Below, in pieces: positions 50,301 to 54,166 of a stretch of DNA of 64,000 bases. The stretch spans positions 16,868,342-16,932,341 of the forward strand of contig OX637335.1 in the NCBI GenBank assembly GCA_951799405.1, given 5' to 3'. The position numbers and the translations under genes were made by a program. The notes under the pieces are model-generated. The model saw only the letters and a list, made by a program, of their open reading frames with translations, was not told the DNA's origin and did no database searches. The number at the start of each line of letters is the position of its first letter. The stretch's first letter is position 1. This stretch comes from Agapetus fuscipes (taxonomy: Eukaryota > Arthropoda > Insecta > Trichoptera > Glossosomatidae).

Positions 50301-53300
50301 GGCAAGAGTTGCAGGATGTATGTTCATTATAGATTTGAGTTCTTGTTTTGAAAGTAAACAATCTCACGTTCATACATGCGGCATGCGTAAGCGCAAAATT
50401 CCTCGTGTCAGATTAGATTATTGAAAAAAACCCTTCACAAATATTCAGGCAGCCTCACAGAAACTGGTGTTGCTTGCAAAAATGTCAAAAAAAAAATCAA
50501 CTAATTGAATAATTGAAAATGAAAACACTCCACGCCATTGCCAATAAACGCTGAGAGACCAATTGAGGAACTCAGAAAAACATGTGCGAAACTGAAGACA
50601 TCGTCAGATGGAACAGCAAGAGGAGACGGTTCTGGATGGACCATATAAGACCGCATGAACGAAGGAAGGATAGCGCGAGTCGTGGCACAGGAGATACCCC
50701 GACGGCCAGCATCTACTAGGTCAGCCTCCCAAAAGATGGAAGAACAGCTGCTCTTCTGCATCACAGGAGGGAGTTCCACAATGAACAGATCCTAGATCTA
50801 TAACAAGACGAAAAAGAAGAAGACTAATTGATACACGAATTGGACTAGATGTTTTACAAAATCAAGTCATATTTCAGCAGTCAAATTGCTGGGCATCAAA
50901 ATAATACAAAATACAATTACTCAAAAGTGCTTCACAGTTTCAAACTTTGAATTTATGATTACGCTTCGGCAAAGTTTCCATTCTGCTTCTCGCGTCTTGC
51001 TGCCTCAAGTTTTTCTTTATGTATCGCTTTCCGTTTAGGTTCCCCAACTTTTAAGCACTAATTTATGGAGCTTTACAACTTTCCGCGTCAACACAATCTT
51101 ATCAAAATAAGATTACACCCAAACAACTTCATGCATTGTGATTTCTTTACCACGCAAAACTTTCTATTTTTGACAGTTAAAACGTTTCACTACTAAACTA
51201 CACATATAGAGTAACTTTTTGCCACGCTTTCCCCGAAAGCGTCGCATGTGACGAGAGGATTTATTTTTATTTTTACAGGTAACGGGGCCGGCCTTACGAC
51301 AACCACTACTGTTGAGGTGGGAGTTTCCCAGCTCCCTTGCCGGTATTTTATTCTGCGTTTAAAATAAACACCGAAGCTGGAAATCATTTCTGACAACCTC
51401 GGTGGGATTCGAACCCTTGATCTCGGCATGGAATGCAACCACTCTACCAACGGAGCTATTGACCGGCCAATTACATCTTCATATACAGATACATTAAAAA
51501 GTAAATTATTTAAATATAGCAAATTGAATAATGTTTGACCTGTTTCGAAAACCATATTAACAATTGAAAGGTTACAAAGTAAATGCCTCATCAATTAATG
51601 ATATAGTAACTTTGTTAGTTAAATTCTACAGATTTCATTAAAATATACTTTGGAAAGATCGACAATAAAAGTTGATGTCAAATAAAAGGGTCCTACGTTC
51701 AGATGGGAGCATATTAAAGAGACGTGGTCCATGCCAAGCTAGAAACAAAGTTGCAGGTTTGTACGATTGCTTCTCGGAAGGAAAGATATTAATCCTGGAT
51801 GAGGGTACATACTAAATGTGGTACCCTCAAACCTCAGCCACTCTCGAGAGCGTATTTAAAACGAAAATAAAATGGGACCCACCTACCTTTTAGCATTTTC
51901 AGGATTAAAATTGAGAAATAAAATGTTAGGCCAAAAAGCTTTCAATGAAATATTTTAGTTTGTGAATTTACACAGTGACAATGATTTTTTATGAGAAAGT
52001 ATGATTTTGTTCTCTTGTAAATAACGTAACCATTCGAAAGTACTCGGGGTGAAGTAAATGGTGAACTTGTGAAAATAAAAAGAAAAAAAGTTTTTTACAC
52101 AAATATAATATGCTTTCTTTGCTAATTAGAGTTGCAGTTACAGTTACAGAAGTCCTGCATTCGTGTCAATTACTTAAAATTCATGTAAAAAGTAACTTTT
52201 ATGTGAATGCTTTTTAATCTCTTTTAAATGTTTCAAAAGTGAGATAGAATGTTAAGTTTTACGCTAACTTCCATTTACTTAAAATACAACCTTGTATGAA
52301 ACTATATACTCACACTTACAATATTTTTTTTTTAGTGAAATAAGTATTTAACTTTTTTCTATCAAAGTAGTTTTTATTTTATTTATCTTTTAATACGAAT
52401 GATTACAAAGTGAATGCCTCTACAACCCCCAAAATTTCATTGATCTTATTGTAATAATAAATTATAAGATCCAGAGTCATAATAAAAGGAGAGACTGTAT
52501 GAAGAAGGTTATGACTATGGAGGAAATGAAAGAAGTATGTAAGGGCAGAAAGAAATAGCGGTTGATCTGTGATGTTGGCGGCTAGGGTTTTTAAAATTGG
52601 AATTGGTTTTTCTGTTAGTTTTTGATGTCCATACATGTTATAATTTGTTAATATTAAAAATGTAATTAGTTGCGTATATTCCTTGACTTGTATGCGGCTG
52701 ACCACCCATGCTGTAGAAAATGGTTCACTTTACCAATGTCACCCCTGTTTCAGGGAAGGTCGGCAGGAGTTGCAGGGTGTAGGTTCATTTGAGATTCGGG
52801 TTTTTATATAGTAGGACCACATGCGGCATGTTTGAGCGCGAACTTATACGTGTCTGTTTGTGAAAATGCATATAATGTGAATCTCTAATGTTACATATAT
52901 TTTGTAACTTAGATTAGATAAGAATGAACTTTTTCATTTGATCATAGGAGGAAAAATCGATGGGAAAACAAGGTGTCGGCAGAAAGCAGATCTCATGACT
53001 CCGTAATAAATGAAAGGATAGTGGAGAGGGACTTATGAGTACGAGAAAAAATAAATATTCTCGCAAGTGACTCCATGAAAACTTCAATTCATGCGGTGTT
53101 ATTCACACACCTCAAATCCACAGCTCAACCAACACTTAATGTGAATAATTCGTATAAAAAACGATGATCTATGGATTAGCTACGAATTGAATGGGTTATT
53201 AATAACCCTGTTTATGCATTTGCAGCTTTTAAACTCATAAAATCAATGAGAATGATTTTTTATTGATTGAAAAGGCATTGTTTTGATATGTTTTGGAACA

Positions 53301-53990
53301 AGTTGGTTTTTCTTCAACAAAATACTATTTAAAATACAATTTACATCACATTGAATCATCAAAAGTGAAGTTTTACAAAATGGCGACGTTAGTTCCGATT
53401 TTTACCACGTTTAGATAAAGCCATAGCGATCTGTACTCGAAATTATTATAAAAGCAAATGCCATCGTTCATTTTTTCTACATTCCCTAACCATCTCACTG
53501 TACTCCTCTGAACTTTCACAGTCCCATGCTCCACTGCTGTCAACAAGGTTATAGTGCCCAATAGAGCAAACACATCAAACTTTGCAGACAGAAGCTTTGC
53601 GGTGGCCGGGCCGGTGGCCTGGAACAATTTACCCATCGGTGTTCGCGCGAACCAGCCTACCACCACCTTCAGAAAGGAACTGAAGACACTACTTTTCTCG
53701 AGAAGCCATGGCGCCCTTGAGATGGTCCTGGACCATTAAATGGCGCCACAGGAAAGAAATCATCCATCATCATCATCATCATCATCACTCATTCCCTCAC
53801 TCATTCCCAAATTGTATCATCTCGGCCCCTATCGTTCAGAGTCTCACCTGCCGTGACGTGCACGTCCCTGGACAGCACGGCGCCCACCTGGTTAGCGGCA
53901 CGGCAGCGGTAGGCGGCGCCGTGCACGTCCTGCCGGTACTCGTGGGCGGGGAAGGCGGGGAACACCAGGGAGCCGTTGTCCATGGGCACC
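17161..53990 (-). CDS. Dscam: Dscam-like cell adhesion gene, five internal exons (join of 53990-53848, 40481-40320, 26205-26062, 20884-20764, 17371-17161)
   Basis: Down syndrome cell adhesion molecule homologues are neuronal surface receptors with tandem Ig and fibronectin III domains; in arthropods they act in axon guidance, self-avoidance and possibly immunity. Five minus-strand exons with GT/AG borders join in frame (phases 1, 1, 1, 2, then 0 at the end) to give 260 codons with no stop: second half of Ig1, Ig2 and Ig3. Family landmarks are visible: EYRQDVH and SRDVHV closing Ig1, the Ig2 cysteines in LTCSA and FACST, HxxLTGE in modified form as NTLTGE, and the Ig3 cysteines in ISCAAEG and WVCRAAN. 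Introns are about 13.4, 14.1, 5.2 and 3.4 kb and are filled with repeats. The signal peptide, first half of Ig1 and everything after Ig3 are outside the window. Single exon 4 and exon 6 copies suggest a Dscam paralogue other than the hypervariable Dscam1, but this is inference. Confidence 0.92.
17440..17599 (+). mobile_element. SINE-B, 3' half
   Basis: Lacks the tRNA-like head; has CCGGCAAGGTTTACTCAGCC, GGTTGGCGTAAGG and TTTATGTGTAGCTTGG. It lies about 70 nt upstream of the exon 7 acceptor, antisense to the gene. Confidence 0.85.
17600..18257. other. Unassigned intronic stretch
   Basis: Includes a GC-richer segment 17705-17775 that matches nothing else here; the open frames are not convincing exons. 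Confidence 0.4.
18258..18528 (-). mobile_element. SINE-B, internally deleted
   Basis: Head and 3' end present, middle shortened. Confidence 0.88.
18864..19192 (+). mobile_element. SINE-B, nearly full length
   Basis: Complete head GGTCGATAGCTCATTTGG, degenerate B box GGTTTGAATCCCACC, full body; ends in GTTATACTATGG. Confidence 0.9.
19195..19262 (-). mobile_element. LINE-N 3' end
   Basis: Minus sense AAGCCATGGCGCCCTTGAGA, TTAAATGG and CCACAGGAAATAAATC match the 3' end of the LINE-N copy at 53700-53765. Confidence 0.8.
19609..19915 (+). mobile_element. SINE-A, full length without 5S head
   Basis: Starts GACCGGTCCGCAGTCTAGTG, B box GGTTCGAATCCC, complete body, ends in AATATTAATATT. Confidence 0.9.
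19961..20082 (-). repeat. Family C repeat, 5' half, degenerate
   Basis: Has CAAGTCAAGGAA at the boundary; the interior is more diverged than most. Confidence 0.7.
20083..20440. other. Unassigned intronic stretch
   Basis: A GC-richer island at 20205-20270 has no long open frame flanked by splice sites; no repeat match. Confidence 0.4.
20441..20590 (+). repeat. Family C scrambled fragments
   Basis: Mid-unit words (GCAAGAGTTGCAG, GCGCAAACTTGCACGTG) precede a start-like piece (TTGGTTTGAGGCTGACC), in reversed order. Confidence 0.45.
20764..20884 (-). CDS. Dscam: Dscam-like exon 6 equivalent: N-terminal half of Ig3
   Basis: Exon of 121 nt with a good polypyrimidine tract (TTTTCTTTTTTTCACAG) and donor AC/GTGAGT. 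It enters in phase 1 (junction codon GAG, Glu) and leaves in phase 2. The 39 complete codons carry SAPRIITP, the strand TELSVKRGADIHISC with the first Ig3 cysteine (residue 29), and EGNPAP, the usual Ig turn before the core tryptophan supplied by exon 7. In Dscam1 this is the second alternative cassette; only one copy is visible. An AG two bases further in could serve as a competing acceptor but would break the frame. Confidence 0.9.
20936..21313 (+). repeat. Family C repeat with upstream LINE-K 3' region
   Basis: 20936-21098 (GGATGAAATGAAAGAAATA, GGCGATCTGTAATGTTGGCG, GGCTAGGGCTAGGG) is the segment between LINE-K ORF end and family C seen at 52468 and 36953; 21099-21313 is family C with a small deletion. 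Begins 50 nt upstream of the exon 6 acceptor. Confidence 0.8.
21419..21620 (+). mobile_element. MITE-D, right end lost
   Basis: GTGCTTGTTTGGCTTATGCC at the left; truncated after GACAATTTCATTAAGAG. Confidence 0.75.
21621..23056. other. Unassigned intronic stretch with a pyrimidine-rich island
   Basis: 22236-22335 is almost purely C and T with repeated CCCTCCC, CACTCGT and TCACTC words. Nothing else recognised. Confidence 0.5.
23057..23754. mobile_element. P-family foldback element, 0.7 kb
   Basis: Two arms of about 320 nt are reverse complements with few differences around a 45-nt centre near 23408. Ends are GGGGTGTTATAAAGCTAAAT and its complement form GGCGTGTTATAAAGC. The arm sequence AATCTGCCATTTTTGTTTC and TATGGTCTTAGCAAAA recurs at 36160-36255. 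No ORF of substance; a foldback-type DNA element. Confidence 0.85.
23755..24099. other. Unassigned AT-rich stretch
   Basis: Nothing recognised. Confidence 0.4.
24100..24815. repeat. Region of recurrent ACGGCAA / TTACGGTAAG-like words
   Basis: Words such as TACGGCAAG, ACGGCAAAATACG, GTTACGGTAAG and GTTACAGCAAG occur many times at irregular spacing and all in one strand sense, without a fixed unit length. It is neither a regular satellite nor coding. Confidence 0.6.
25161..25488 (+). mobile_element. SINE-B, full length
   Basis: Head TCGATCGATAGCTCAG, complete body and 3' end TATATGTAGCTTAG. Confidence 0.9.
25489..26061. other. Unassigned stretch in the intron after exon 5
   Basis: No repeat recognised apart from a possible family C scrap (GAACACGTGCTTGCTTGTGGG-like words near 25575-25605, degenerate). 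Confidence 0.35.
26062..26205 (-). CDS. Dscam: Dscam-like exon 5 equivalent: C-terminal half of Ig2
   Basis: Exon of 144 nt, acceptor TTCCAG, donor ATCG/GTAAGT, phase 1 at both ends; the junction codon with exon 4 is GGT (Gly). The 47 complete codons read GRYVVSGNSLHVRGV through VKLEVI. The second Ig2 cysteine is residue 26 (ARFACSTEN); NTLTGERR matches the HRLTGE segment of other Dscam Ig2 domains. GC content is intermediate. The flanks within 200 nt show no recognised repeat, unlike exons 3 and 4. Confidence 0.92.
26501..26710 (-). repeat. Family C repeat, nearly full
   Basis: Tail reduced to ATAATCT; ends at GAGTCAAGGAAC. Lies about 300 nt upstream of the exon 5 acceptor. Confidence 0.85.
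26782..27290 (+). mobile_element. LINE-M fragment, C-terminal coding remnant
   Basis: Includes CTGAGAGACGGATTATGGAA, ATCGTAGCACACAAAATACC and AAAATGGAAGAACAGATGAA in the same order as the related piece at 50522-50815; remnants of a frame such as TLRDGLWNLEISDLCNIENI and VRWRRK. Retroelement origin is inferred from this and from the duplicate. Confidence 0.6.
27297..27431 (-). mobile_element. SINE-B, diverged head half
   Basis: Recognisable as AAACCTTGCCGGTATTTTTA, AAATACACACTGAAACG and a decayed B box; one of the oldest copies here. Confidence 0.7.
27944..27980 (-). repeat. Hairpin of the CTGATGACGTC...GACGAAA type
   Basis: Minus strand CCTGATGACGTCAG, loop, CTAGGACGAAATATTAAG; same plan as 14525-14555 and 8471-8500. 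Confidence 0.5.
28072..28270 (+). repeat. Family C repeat, diverged subtype
   Basis: CGGTATTAAGCTGACCTCCC start with TGTACAACTTG in place of TGTAAAAAATGG, as in the copy at 44823; tail TTAGATTCTAGATTATAG. Confidence 0.75.
28271..28887. other. Unassigned AT-rich stretch
   Basis: Nothing recognised. Confidence 0.4.
28888..28990 (+). mobile_element. LINE-J 3' end with poly(A)
   Basis: CAAGTGTCATAGACCCC, ATCTTGGAAGTCTCCC and GCACAGGATTTATT followed by A11; same end as 41374-41463 (+), 47215-47318 (-) and the coding copy at 38885-39285 (-). Confidence 0.8.
29205..29420 (+). mobile_element. MITE-D, left end lost
   Basis: Begins inside the element (GTAGAGGAAATTTCACATG); right end TAGATAAGCCAACAAAGCAC. 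Confidence 0.78.
29462..29540 (+). repeat. Family C 3' fragment
   Basis: GTGAACTCACGGATTTCTG, TGCTTGTGGGCGTGCATTAA, then decay. Confidence 0.55.
29829..29975 (+). mobile_element. MITE-D, right end lost
   Basis: GTGCTTGTTTGTTTTATCTCC at the left, TTTTCGTGTTTTACG in the middle. 29555-29825 just before it is GC-richer unique sequence of unknown nature. Confidence 0.7.
29976..31149. other. Unassigned stretch
   Basis: Short AT-rich open frames only; an ATT repeat at 30613-30626. No exon features. Confidence 0.45.
31150..31388 (-). mobile_element. MITE-D, near full length
   Basis: Ends GGCTTATCTGCCATTTG and AGACAAACAAGCACTCAAGG are inverted versions of each other. Confidence 0.82.
31487..31650 (+). 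repeat. Family C repeat, 5' part missing
   Basis: From TGTCAATGCC to GATCCTTACTTATATAT; 15 nt later another complete copy starts. Confidence 0.75.
31665..31912 (+). repeat. Family C repeat, full length
   Basis: Begins TTCCTTGACTTATAGG; tail TTAGATTATAGATTATAG. Nearly identical to 35431-35685. Confidence 0.92.
31965..32260 (+). repeat. Family E unit
   Basis: Hairpin-type words (TTGTGATAATGGTGTGATAA, CACCAAAAGAG), GAGGAAATAAATCAATTCG, AATAAA-rich middle and the terminus AATGAATCTTCACAATGCC with AATACACAAACCC. Most complete monomeric E unit here. Confidence 0.6.
32261..33671. other. Unassigned AT-rich stretch
   Basis: No repeats recognised; a 78-codon open frame at 33316-33552 is isolated and has no features of a known protein. 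Confidence 0.4.
33672..33856 (+). repeat. Family C repeat, tail missing
   Basis: Starts CCTGGACCAATAGGTTGG; stops after GTGACATGTG, 25 nt before an oppositely oriented copy. Confidence 0.85.
33879..34130 (-). repeat. Family C repeat, full length
   Basis: Tail CTAATCTAATCTAAG, boundary AAATCAAGGAAC; forms a tail-to-tail pair with the preceding copy. Confidence 0.92.
34195..34265 (-). mobile_element. SINE-A-like head fragment
   Basis: Minus sense TGGTCTAGTGGTTAACGC, then a B box region lacking the GGTTCGA core, then GACGGAGCACAAAA. Variant head as in 46770-47083. Confidence 0.65.
34352..34740 (+). mobile_element. SINE-A with 5S rRNA-derived extra head
   Basis: 34352-34446 matches 5S rRNA from its 5' end: GCCAACGACGATACCATGTT, GATCACCGAAGTTAAGCAAC, TTGGGCGCGGATGCTACTTG, ATGGGTGACCGC. 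The last 25 nt of 5S are replaced by TTGTA, then ACCGGTCCGTAGTCCAGTGG begins the tRNA-like head (B box GATTCGAATCCC). The body is complete and ends in ATT repeats. Second independent composite copy; compare 12175-12535. Confidence 0.9.
35139..35404 (-). repeat. Family C repeat, full length
   Basis: Head-to-head with the next copy, 26 nt apart. Confidence 0.9.
35431..35685 (+). repeat. Family C repeat, full length
   Basis: Cleanest copy: TTCCTTGACTTATAGG start and four ATTATAG-type tail repeats. Confidence 0.93.
35738..35872 (+). mobile_element. SINE-B 3' half
   Basis: GTGATTGGCGTAAGGCTGGC to TATGTGTAGCTTAG. Confidence 0.8.
35961..36024 (+). repeat. Family C, first 65 nt
   Basis: TTCCTTGACTTGTAGG start, broken after TGCTTCACTTGG. 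Confidence 0.8.
36078..36330. mobile_element. P-family short element with terminal inverted repeats
   Basis: Ends ACGAGTTGCAAAACTTGAG and its complement flank an inner pair AATCTGCCGTTTTTGTTT. The core (CATCACTGTAAC, GCTAAGACCATAAAATATAA) is the arm of the 23057 foldback. Confidence 0.8.
36331..36952. other. Unassigned AT-rich stretch
   Basis: Nothing recognised. Confidence 0.4.
36953..37372 (+). repeat. Family C repeat with upstream LINE-K 3' region
   Basis: 36953-37136 has the LINE-K C-terminal codons LDEMKEVCM and GGCGGTTGATCTGTAATG; 37137-37372 is a full but diverged family C. Confidence 0.82.
37380..37705. mobile_element. Short element with 27-bp terminal inverted repeats
   Basis: TGATTATTTTTCAATAAAAA at the left end is matched in inverse at 37675-37700. 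The interior has a C-rich tract (37437-37545) and the hairpin CCCGAAGATGGAAG...TTCCGAAAATATTTG at 37580-37613. Confidence 0.6.
37763..38043 (+). repeat. Family C repeat, full with duplicated start
   Basis: ATTCCTTGACTTAT occurs twice at the start (37762 and 37782); tail TTAGATTTAGATTTAGATT. Confidence 0.9.
38466..38713 (+). mobile_element. MITE-F, intact
   Basis: About 248 bp with ends CGCACGCTTAATAATAAAG and its complement; ATGT flanks both sides and may be the target duplication. Inverse copy at 45659-45911. Non-coding. Confidence 0.88.
38885..39285 (-). mobile_element. LINE-J C-terminal ORF and 3' end
   Basis: The frame 39274-38921 encodes LFYRYYHGACSNELHSLIPP, RETRSTTLIHPFAVDL and FLCQTARLWNGLPVSVFP, typical of the extreme C terminus of insect non-LTR reverse transcriptases (the C-terminal W-N-x-L-P block). 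The stop is followed by a short 3' UTR and poly(A) (T8 at 38881). 5' truncated at about 39285. Confidence 0.9.
39286..39804. other. Unassigned stretch
   Basis: G-rich segment at 39604-39700 with no recognised identity. Confidence 0.4.
39805..39880 (-). mobile_element. SINE-B tail scrap
   Basis: GGGTAAAGAGGGTGGTCTTA and TCTCGAGAAGGCTGA; diverged. Confidence 0.5.
40080..40300 (+). mobile_element. SINE-G, diverged, next to exon 4
   Basis: GTCGGTGTTATGGCTGTGG, GGTTCAAATCACGCC and end GCATTCCTCTTCACAAATA; stops about 20 nt from the exon 4 donor, antisense to the gene. Confidence 0.8.
40320..40481 (-). CDS. Dscam: Dscam-like exon 4 equivalent: N-terminal half of Ig2
   Basis: Exon of 162 nt with acceptor TTCGCAG and donor GCAG/GTAACA, phase 1 at both ends. 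The junction codon with exon 3 is GTG (Val). The 53 complete codons contain the first Ig2 cysteine (residue 24, in VLTCSAP) and the core tryptophan (residue 39, in VTAWYKDD), the layout of the exon 4 segment in Dscam1. In Dscam1 this position is an array of alternative exons; I see one copy. The exon lies between a SINE-A whose ATT-rich 3' end reaches within about 15 nt of the acceptor and a SINE-G ending about 20 nt past the donor, so the branch point probably lies in SINE sequence. Confidence 0.92.
40493..40795 (-). mobile_element. SINE-A variant, reaching the exon 4 acceptor
   Basis: Same sense as the Dscam-like gene; head at 40795 (GGTCTGTGGTCTAGTGAC), variant B box, 3' ATT-rich end near 40497, so it fills the branch-point region of exon 4. 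Confidence 0.85.
40878..41030 (-). mobile_element. SINE-A, head and part of body
   Basis: GACCGGTCCTTAGTCTAGTG, GGTTCGAATACCGG; stops in the body. Confidence 0.85.
41144..41372 (+). mobile_element. SINE-A without 5S head, 3' truncated
   Basis: ACCGGTCCGTAGTCCAGTGG, GGTTTGAATCC; a second partial head lies just before (41115-41139). Ends where LINE-J begins. Confidence 0.88.
41374..41463 (+). mobile_element. LINE-J 3' end with poly(A)
   Basis: CAAGTGTCATAGACCCCTGG to A10; sits between SINE-A and SINE-B. Confidence 0.8.
41465..41679 (-). mobile_element. SINE-B, 3' end missing
   Basis: Head partly deleted (ATTCGAACCCGAG then GTAATACCAACTGAGC), body intact to GGGCCGGCC. Confidence 0.85.
41890..42190. 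repeat. Cryptic ATGACA / TGTGATGT-rich stretch
   Basis: 41910-41975 is rich in GACATGACA-type words, 41985-42190 in the complementary sense (TGTGATGTT, TGTCATGAGATG). Irregular spacing; partial inverted symmetry. Confidence 0.55.
42191..42426 (-). repeat. Family C repeat, small deletion
   Basis: Tail TCTAATCTAATAC; missing the CACCCCTGTTTCAGGG region. Confidence 0.9.
42466..42690 (-). mobile_element. LINE-L C-terminal fragment
   Basis: Encodes LIIQGKIEGRRSQGRRRTSW, LKNLRQWFGRSTKSLFRAA and KIAMMIADLR, a well-known insect non-LTR C terminus; 3' end GAAGTGGCACAAGAAGAAG. 5' truncated. Further copies at 1868-2030 and 63655-63935. Confidence 0.88.
42691..43822. other. Unassigned stretch
   Basis: No repeat found. 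43440-43640 is GC-richer and carries GGTCGTATCCAAGCGGCC, which looks like nothing else here. Confidence 0.4.
43823..44120 (+). mobile_element. SINE-B, full length, diverged
   Basis: Head GGTCGATAGCTTAGTTGG; B box decayed to GGGATCTAATCCCACC. Confidence 0.85.
44121..44689. other. Unassigned AT-rich stretch
   Basis: Nothing recognised. Confidence 0.4.
44690..44812 (-). mobile_element. SINE-A 3' part
   Basis: From ATTAGGATGG to CCAGTTGCTGTAAGGCTGA; cut off where family C begins. Confidence 0.8.
44823..45080 (+). repeat. Family C repeat, diverged subtype
   Basis: TTAAACTGACCTCCCACGC and TGTACAAACTTGGTTCAC, as at 28072; tail TTAGATAAAATATTATAG. Confidence 0.85.
45081..45658. other. Unassigned AT-rich stretch
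   Basis: Nothing recognised. Confidence 0.4.
45659..45911 (-). mobile_element. MITE-F, intact
   Basis: About 250 bp, ends GTGCACGCTTAATAATAAAG and complement; interior is the reverse complement of 38466-38713 with few changes (CAACCAGTACAACTTGTATG shared). Confidence 0.88.
46013..46226 (+). repeat. Family C repeat, strongly diverged
   Basis: TTTCCTTGATTTATACGTTGG start and TGTTCGCTTGTGGGCACGC end region. Confidence 0.7.
46227..46769. other. Unassigned stretch
   Basis: Nothing recognised; ends in an AT-rich ATATATCTAAAAAATAAT duplication. Confidence 0.4.
46770..47083 (-). mobile_element. SINE-A variant, full length
   Basis: Head ACCGGTTTGTAGTCTAGTGG with a B box region lacking GGTTCGA (GACCCGAGTTTGATTTTCGG), like 34195 and 40493: a subfamily with a decayed or replaced B box. 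Confidence 0.85.
47215..47318 (-). mobile_element. LINE-J 3' end
   Basis: Minus sense AACACCTCTGCGTCACTATA to GCTTCCTTAAAAAAA. Confidence 0.8.
47319..47944. other. Unassigned stretch
   Basis: Nothing recognised. Confidence 0.4.
47945..48100 (-). repeat. Family C repeat, both ends worn
   Basis: TAAGTTCGCGCTTACGCATG, GATCTCAAATGAACACAAG, TTTTTCAGTATGGCTGGTCA. Confidence 0.75.
48431..48592 (-). repeat. Family C repeat, 5' part missing
   Basis: AATCTGTTATCTAAGTTGC tail to TTTTGCCGTCCTTGACTG. Confidence 0.7.
48616..48695. repeat. Small palindrome
   Basis: TTGGTTACTAGGGA pairs with TCCCTAGTAACC, and TCACCAATA with TATTGGT inside: a nested hairpin of 80 nt. Confidence 0.65.
48696..49458. other. 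Mostly unassigned; possible retroelement remnant
   Basis: 49124-49270 (minus) encodes SRRDPNAERNHFLVVKYFDW and ends SRFTLPLDA; possibly a reverse transcriptase C terminus, not proven. Confidence 0.35.
49574..49920. repeat. Family E foldback (large palindrome)
   Basis: Arms of about 150 nt (49574-49722, 49733-49883) around a 10-nt centre; right flank AATGAATTTTCACTGTGTG and AATACACAAACCC is the E terminus. The arms contain a worn version of the hairpin (TTGATAATGACC, GAAAGTGCTC). Confidence 0.85.
49929..50134 (-). repeat. Family C repeat, 5' end missing
   Basis: Tail CTAATCTAATCTTATTTAAG to ACATGGACAATTTGAAGC. Confidence 0.85.
50282..50420 (+). repeat. Family C repeat, 5' end missing
   Basis: CCTGTGTCAGGGGAGGGCGG to CAGATTAGATTA. 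Confidence 0.8.
50522..50815 (+). mobile_element. LINE-M fragment
   Basis: CACGCCATTGCC, CGCTGAGAGACCAATTGAGG, TGGATGGACCATATAAGACC, TCGTGGCACAGGAGATACCC, AAAAGATGGAAGAACAGC parallel 26782-27290. Remnant of an RT C terminus by its ordered basic coding pattern. Confidence 0.6.
50816..51189. other. Unassigned stretch
   Basis: Nothing recognised. Confidence 0.4.
51190..51465 (-). mobile_element. SINE-B with internal deletion
   Basis: Head GGTCAATAGCTCCGTTGG; the CAGCCTTCACAAG part is deleted; 3' end present. Confidence 0.88.
51650..51870 (-). mobile_element. Non-LTR reverse transcriptase C-terminal remnant
   Basis: Two frames joined by a frameshift: GTTFSMYPHPGLISFLPR, then KPATLFLAWHGPRLFNMLPS and SERRTLLFDINFY. 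The H-G-P-R-L-F-N-x-L-P block is typical of Jockey/CR1-like C termini. Confidence 0.65.
51871..52467. other. Unassigned AT-rich stretch
   Basis: Nothing recognised. Confidence 0.4.
52468..52922 (+). mobile_element. LINE-K 3' end running into family C
   Basis: Codons IQSHNKRRDCMKKVMTMEEM then KEVCKGRKK and a stop at about 52557, followed by GGTTGATCTGTGATGTTGGC and GGCTAGGG, then at 52679 a complete family C with TTAGATTAGAT tail. This copy shows that family C is the terminal part of LINE-K. Confidence 0.82.
52923..53464. other. Unassigned stretch
   Basis: Nothing recognised. Confidence 0.4.
53465..53535 (-). mobile_element. LINE-K-like coding scrap
   Basis: Minus frame GTVKVQRSTVRWLGNVEKMN, compare LLRWFGHMERMN at 1100. 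Confidence 0.6.
53540..53790 (+). mobile_element. LINE-N C-terminal ORF end, 3' UTR and ATC tail
   Basis: 53554-53739 encodes PNRANTSNFADRSFAVAGPV, AWNNLPIGVRANQPTTTFRK and LKTLLFSRSHGA with a stop; F-A-V-A-G-P-x-x-W-N-x-L-P is the CR1/L2-type C terminus. The 3' end has ATTAAATGGCGCCACAGG and terminates in ATC repeats, the LINE's own tail type. It lies only 60 nt from exon 3. Confidence 0.88.
53848..53990 (-). CDS. Dscam: Dscam-like exon 3 equivalent: C-terminal half of Ig1
   Basis: Exon of 143 nt with acceptor TTGCAG and donor CAG/GTGAGA. It starts with one base finishing a codon, then 47 codons, then one base (phase 1). The protein runs from VPMDNGSLVF to SRDVHVTA. EYRQDVH, AYRCRAAN and SRDVHV are typical of Dscam Ig1; the cysteine at residue 29 would pair with one in the preceding exon, which is not in the window. 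NGS at residues 5-7 is a possible N-glycosylation site. The exon is strongly GC-rich against AT-rich surroundings. An LTR-like repeat begins 33 nt upstream of the acceptor, and a LINE fragment with an ATC microsatellite lies 60 nt beyond the donor. Confidence 0.92.
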
Positions 53991-54022
53991 CTGCAACAGC
54001 ACAACAAACAAACAATTAATAT

Positions 54023-54166
54023 TGTTACGAACTTGGAGTACCTATGTACGACTGTACATGCATTCAGTCTGGCACTAGTATGATGCTGATGGTGTTACGA
54101 AATACGAAATAAAAGTACCTATACATGTACGATAGTGTGGATAGAACCATCTGGGAGTAGGTAGTC
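54023..54166 (+). mobile_element. LTR-H, first 140 nt
   Basis: TGTTACGAACTTGGAG and again TGTTACGAAATACG 70 nt later, GTACGATAGTGTGG; cut by SINE-A. Antisense to the gene and 33 nt upstream of the exon 3 acceptor. Confidence 0.75.

Noticed and set aside
53708..54019. Plus-strand 103-codon open frame with a histidine run
   Set aside because: It is the antisense of Dscam exon 3 joined to the LINE-N ATC tail; the His run is the translated microsatellite.
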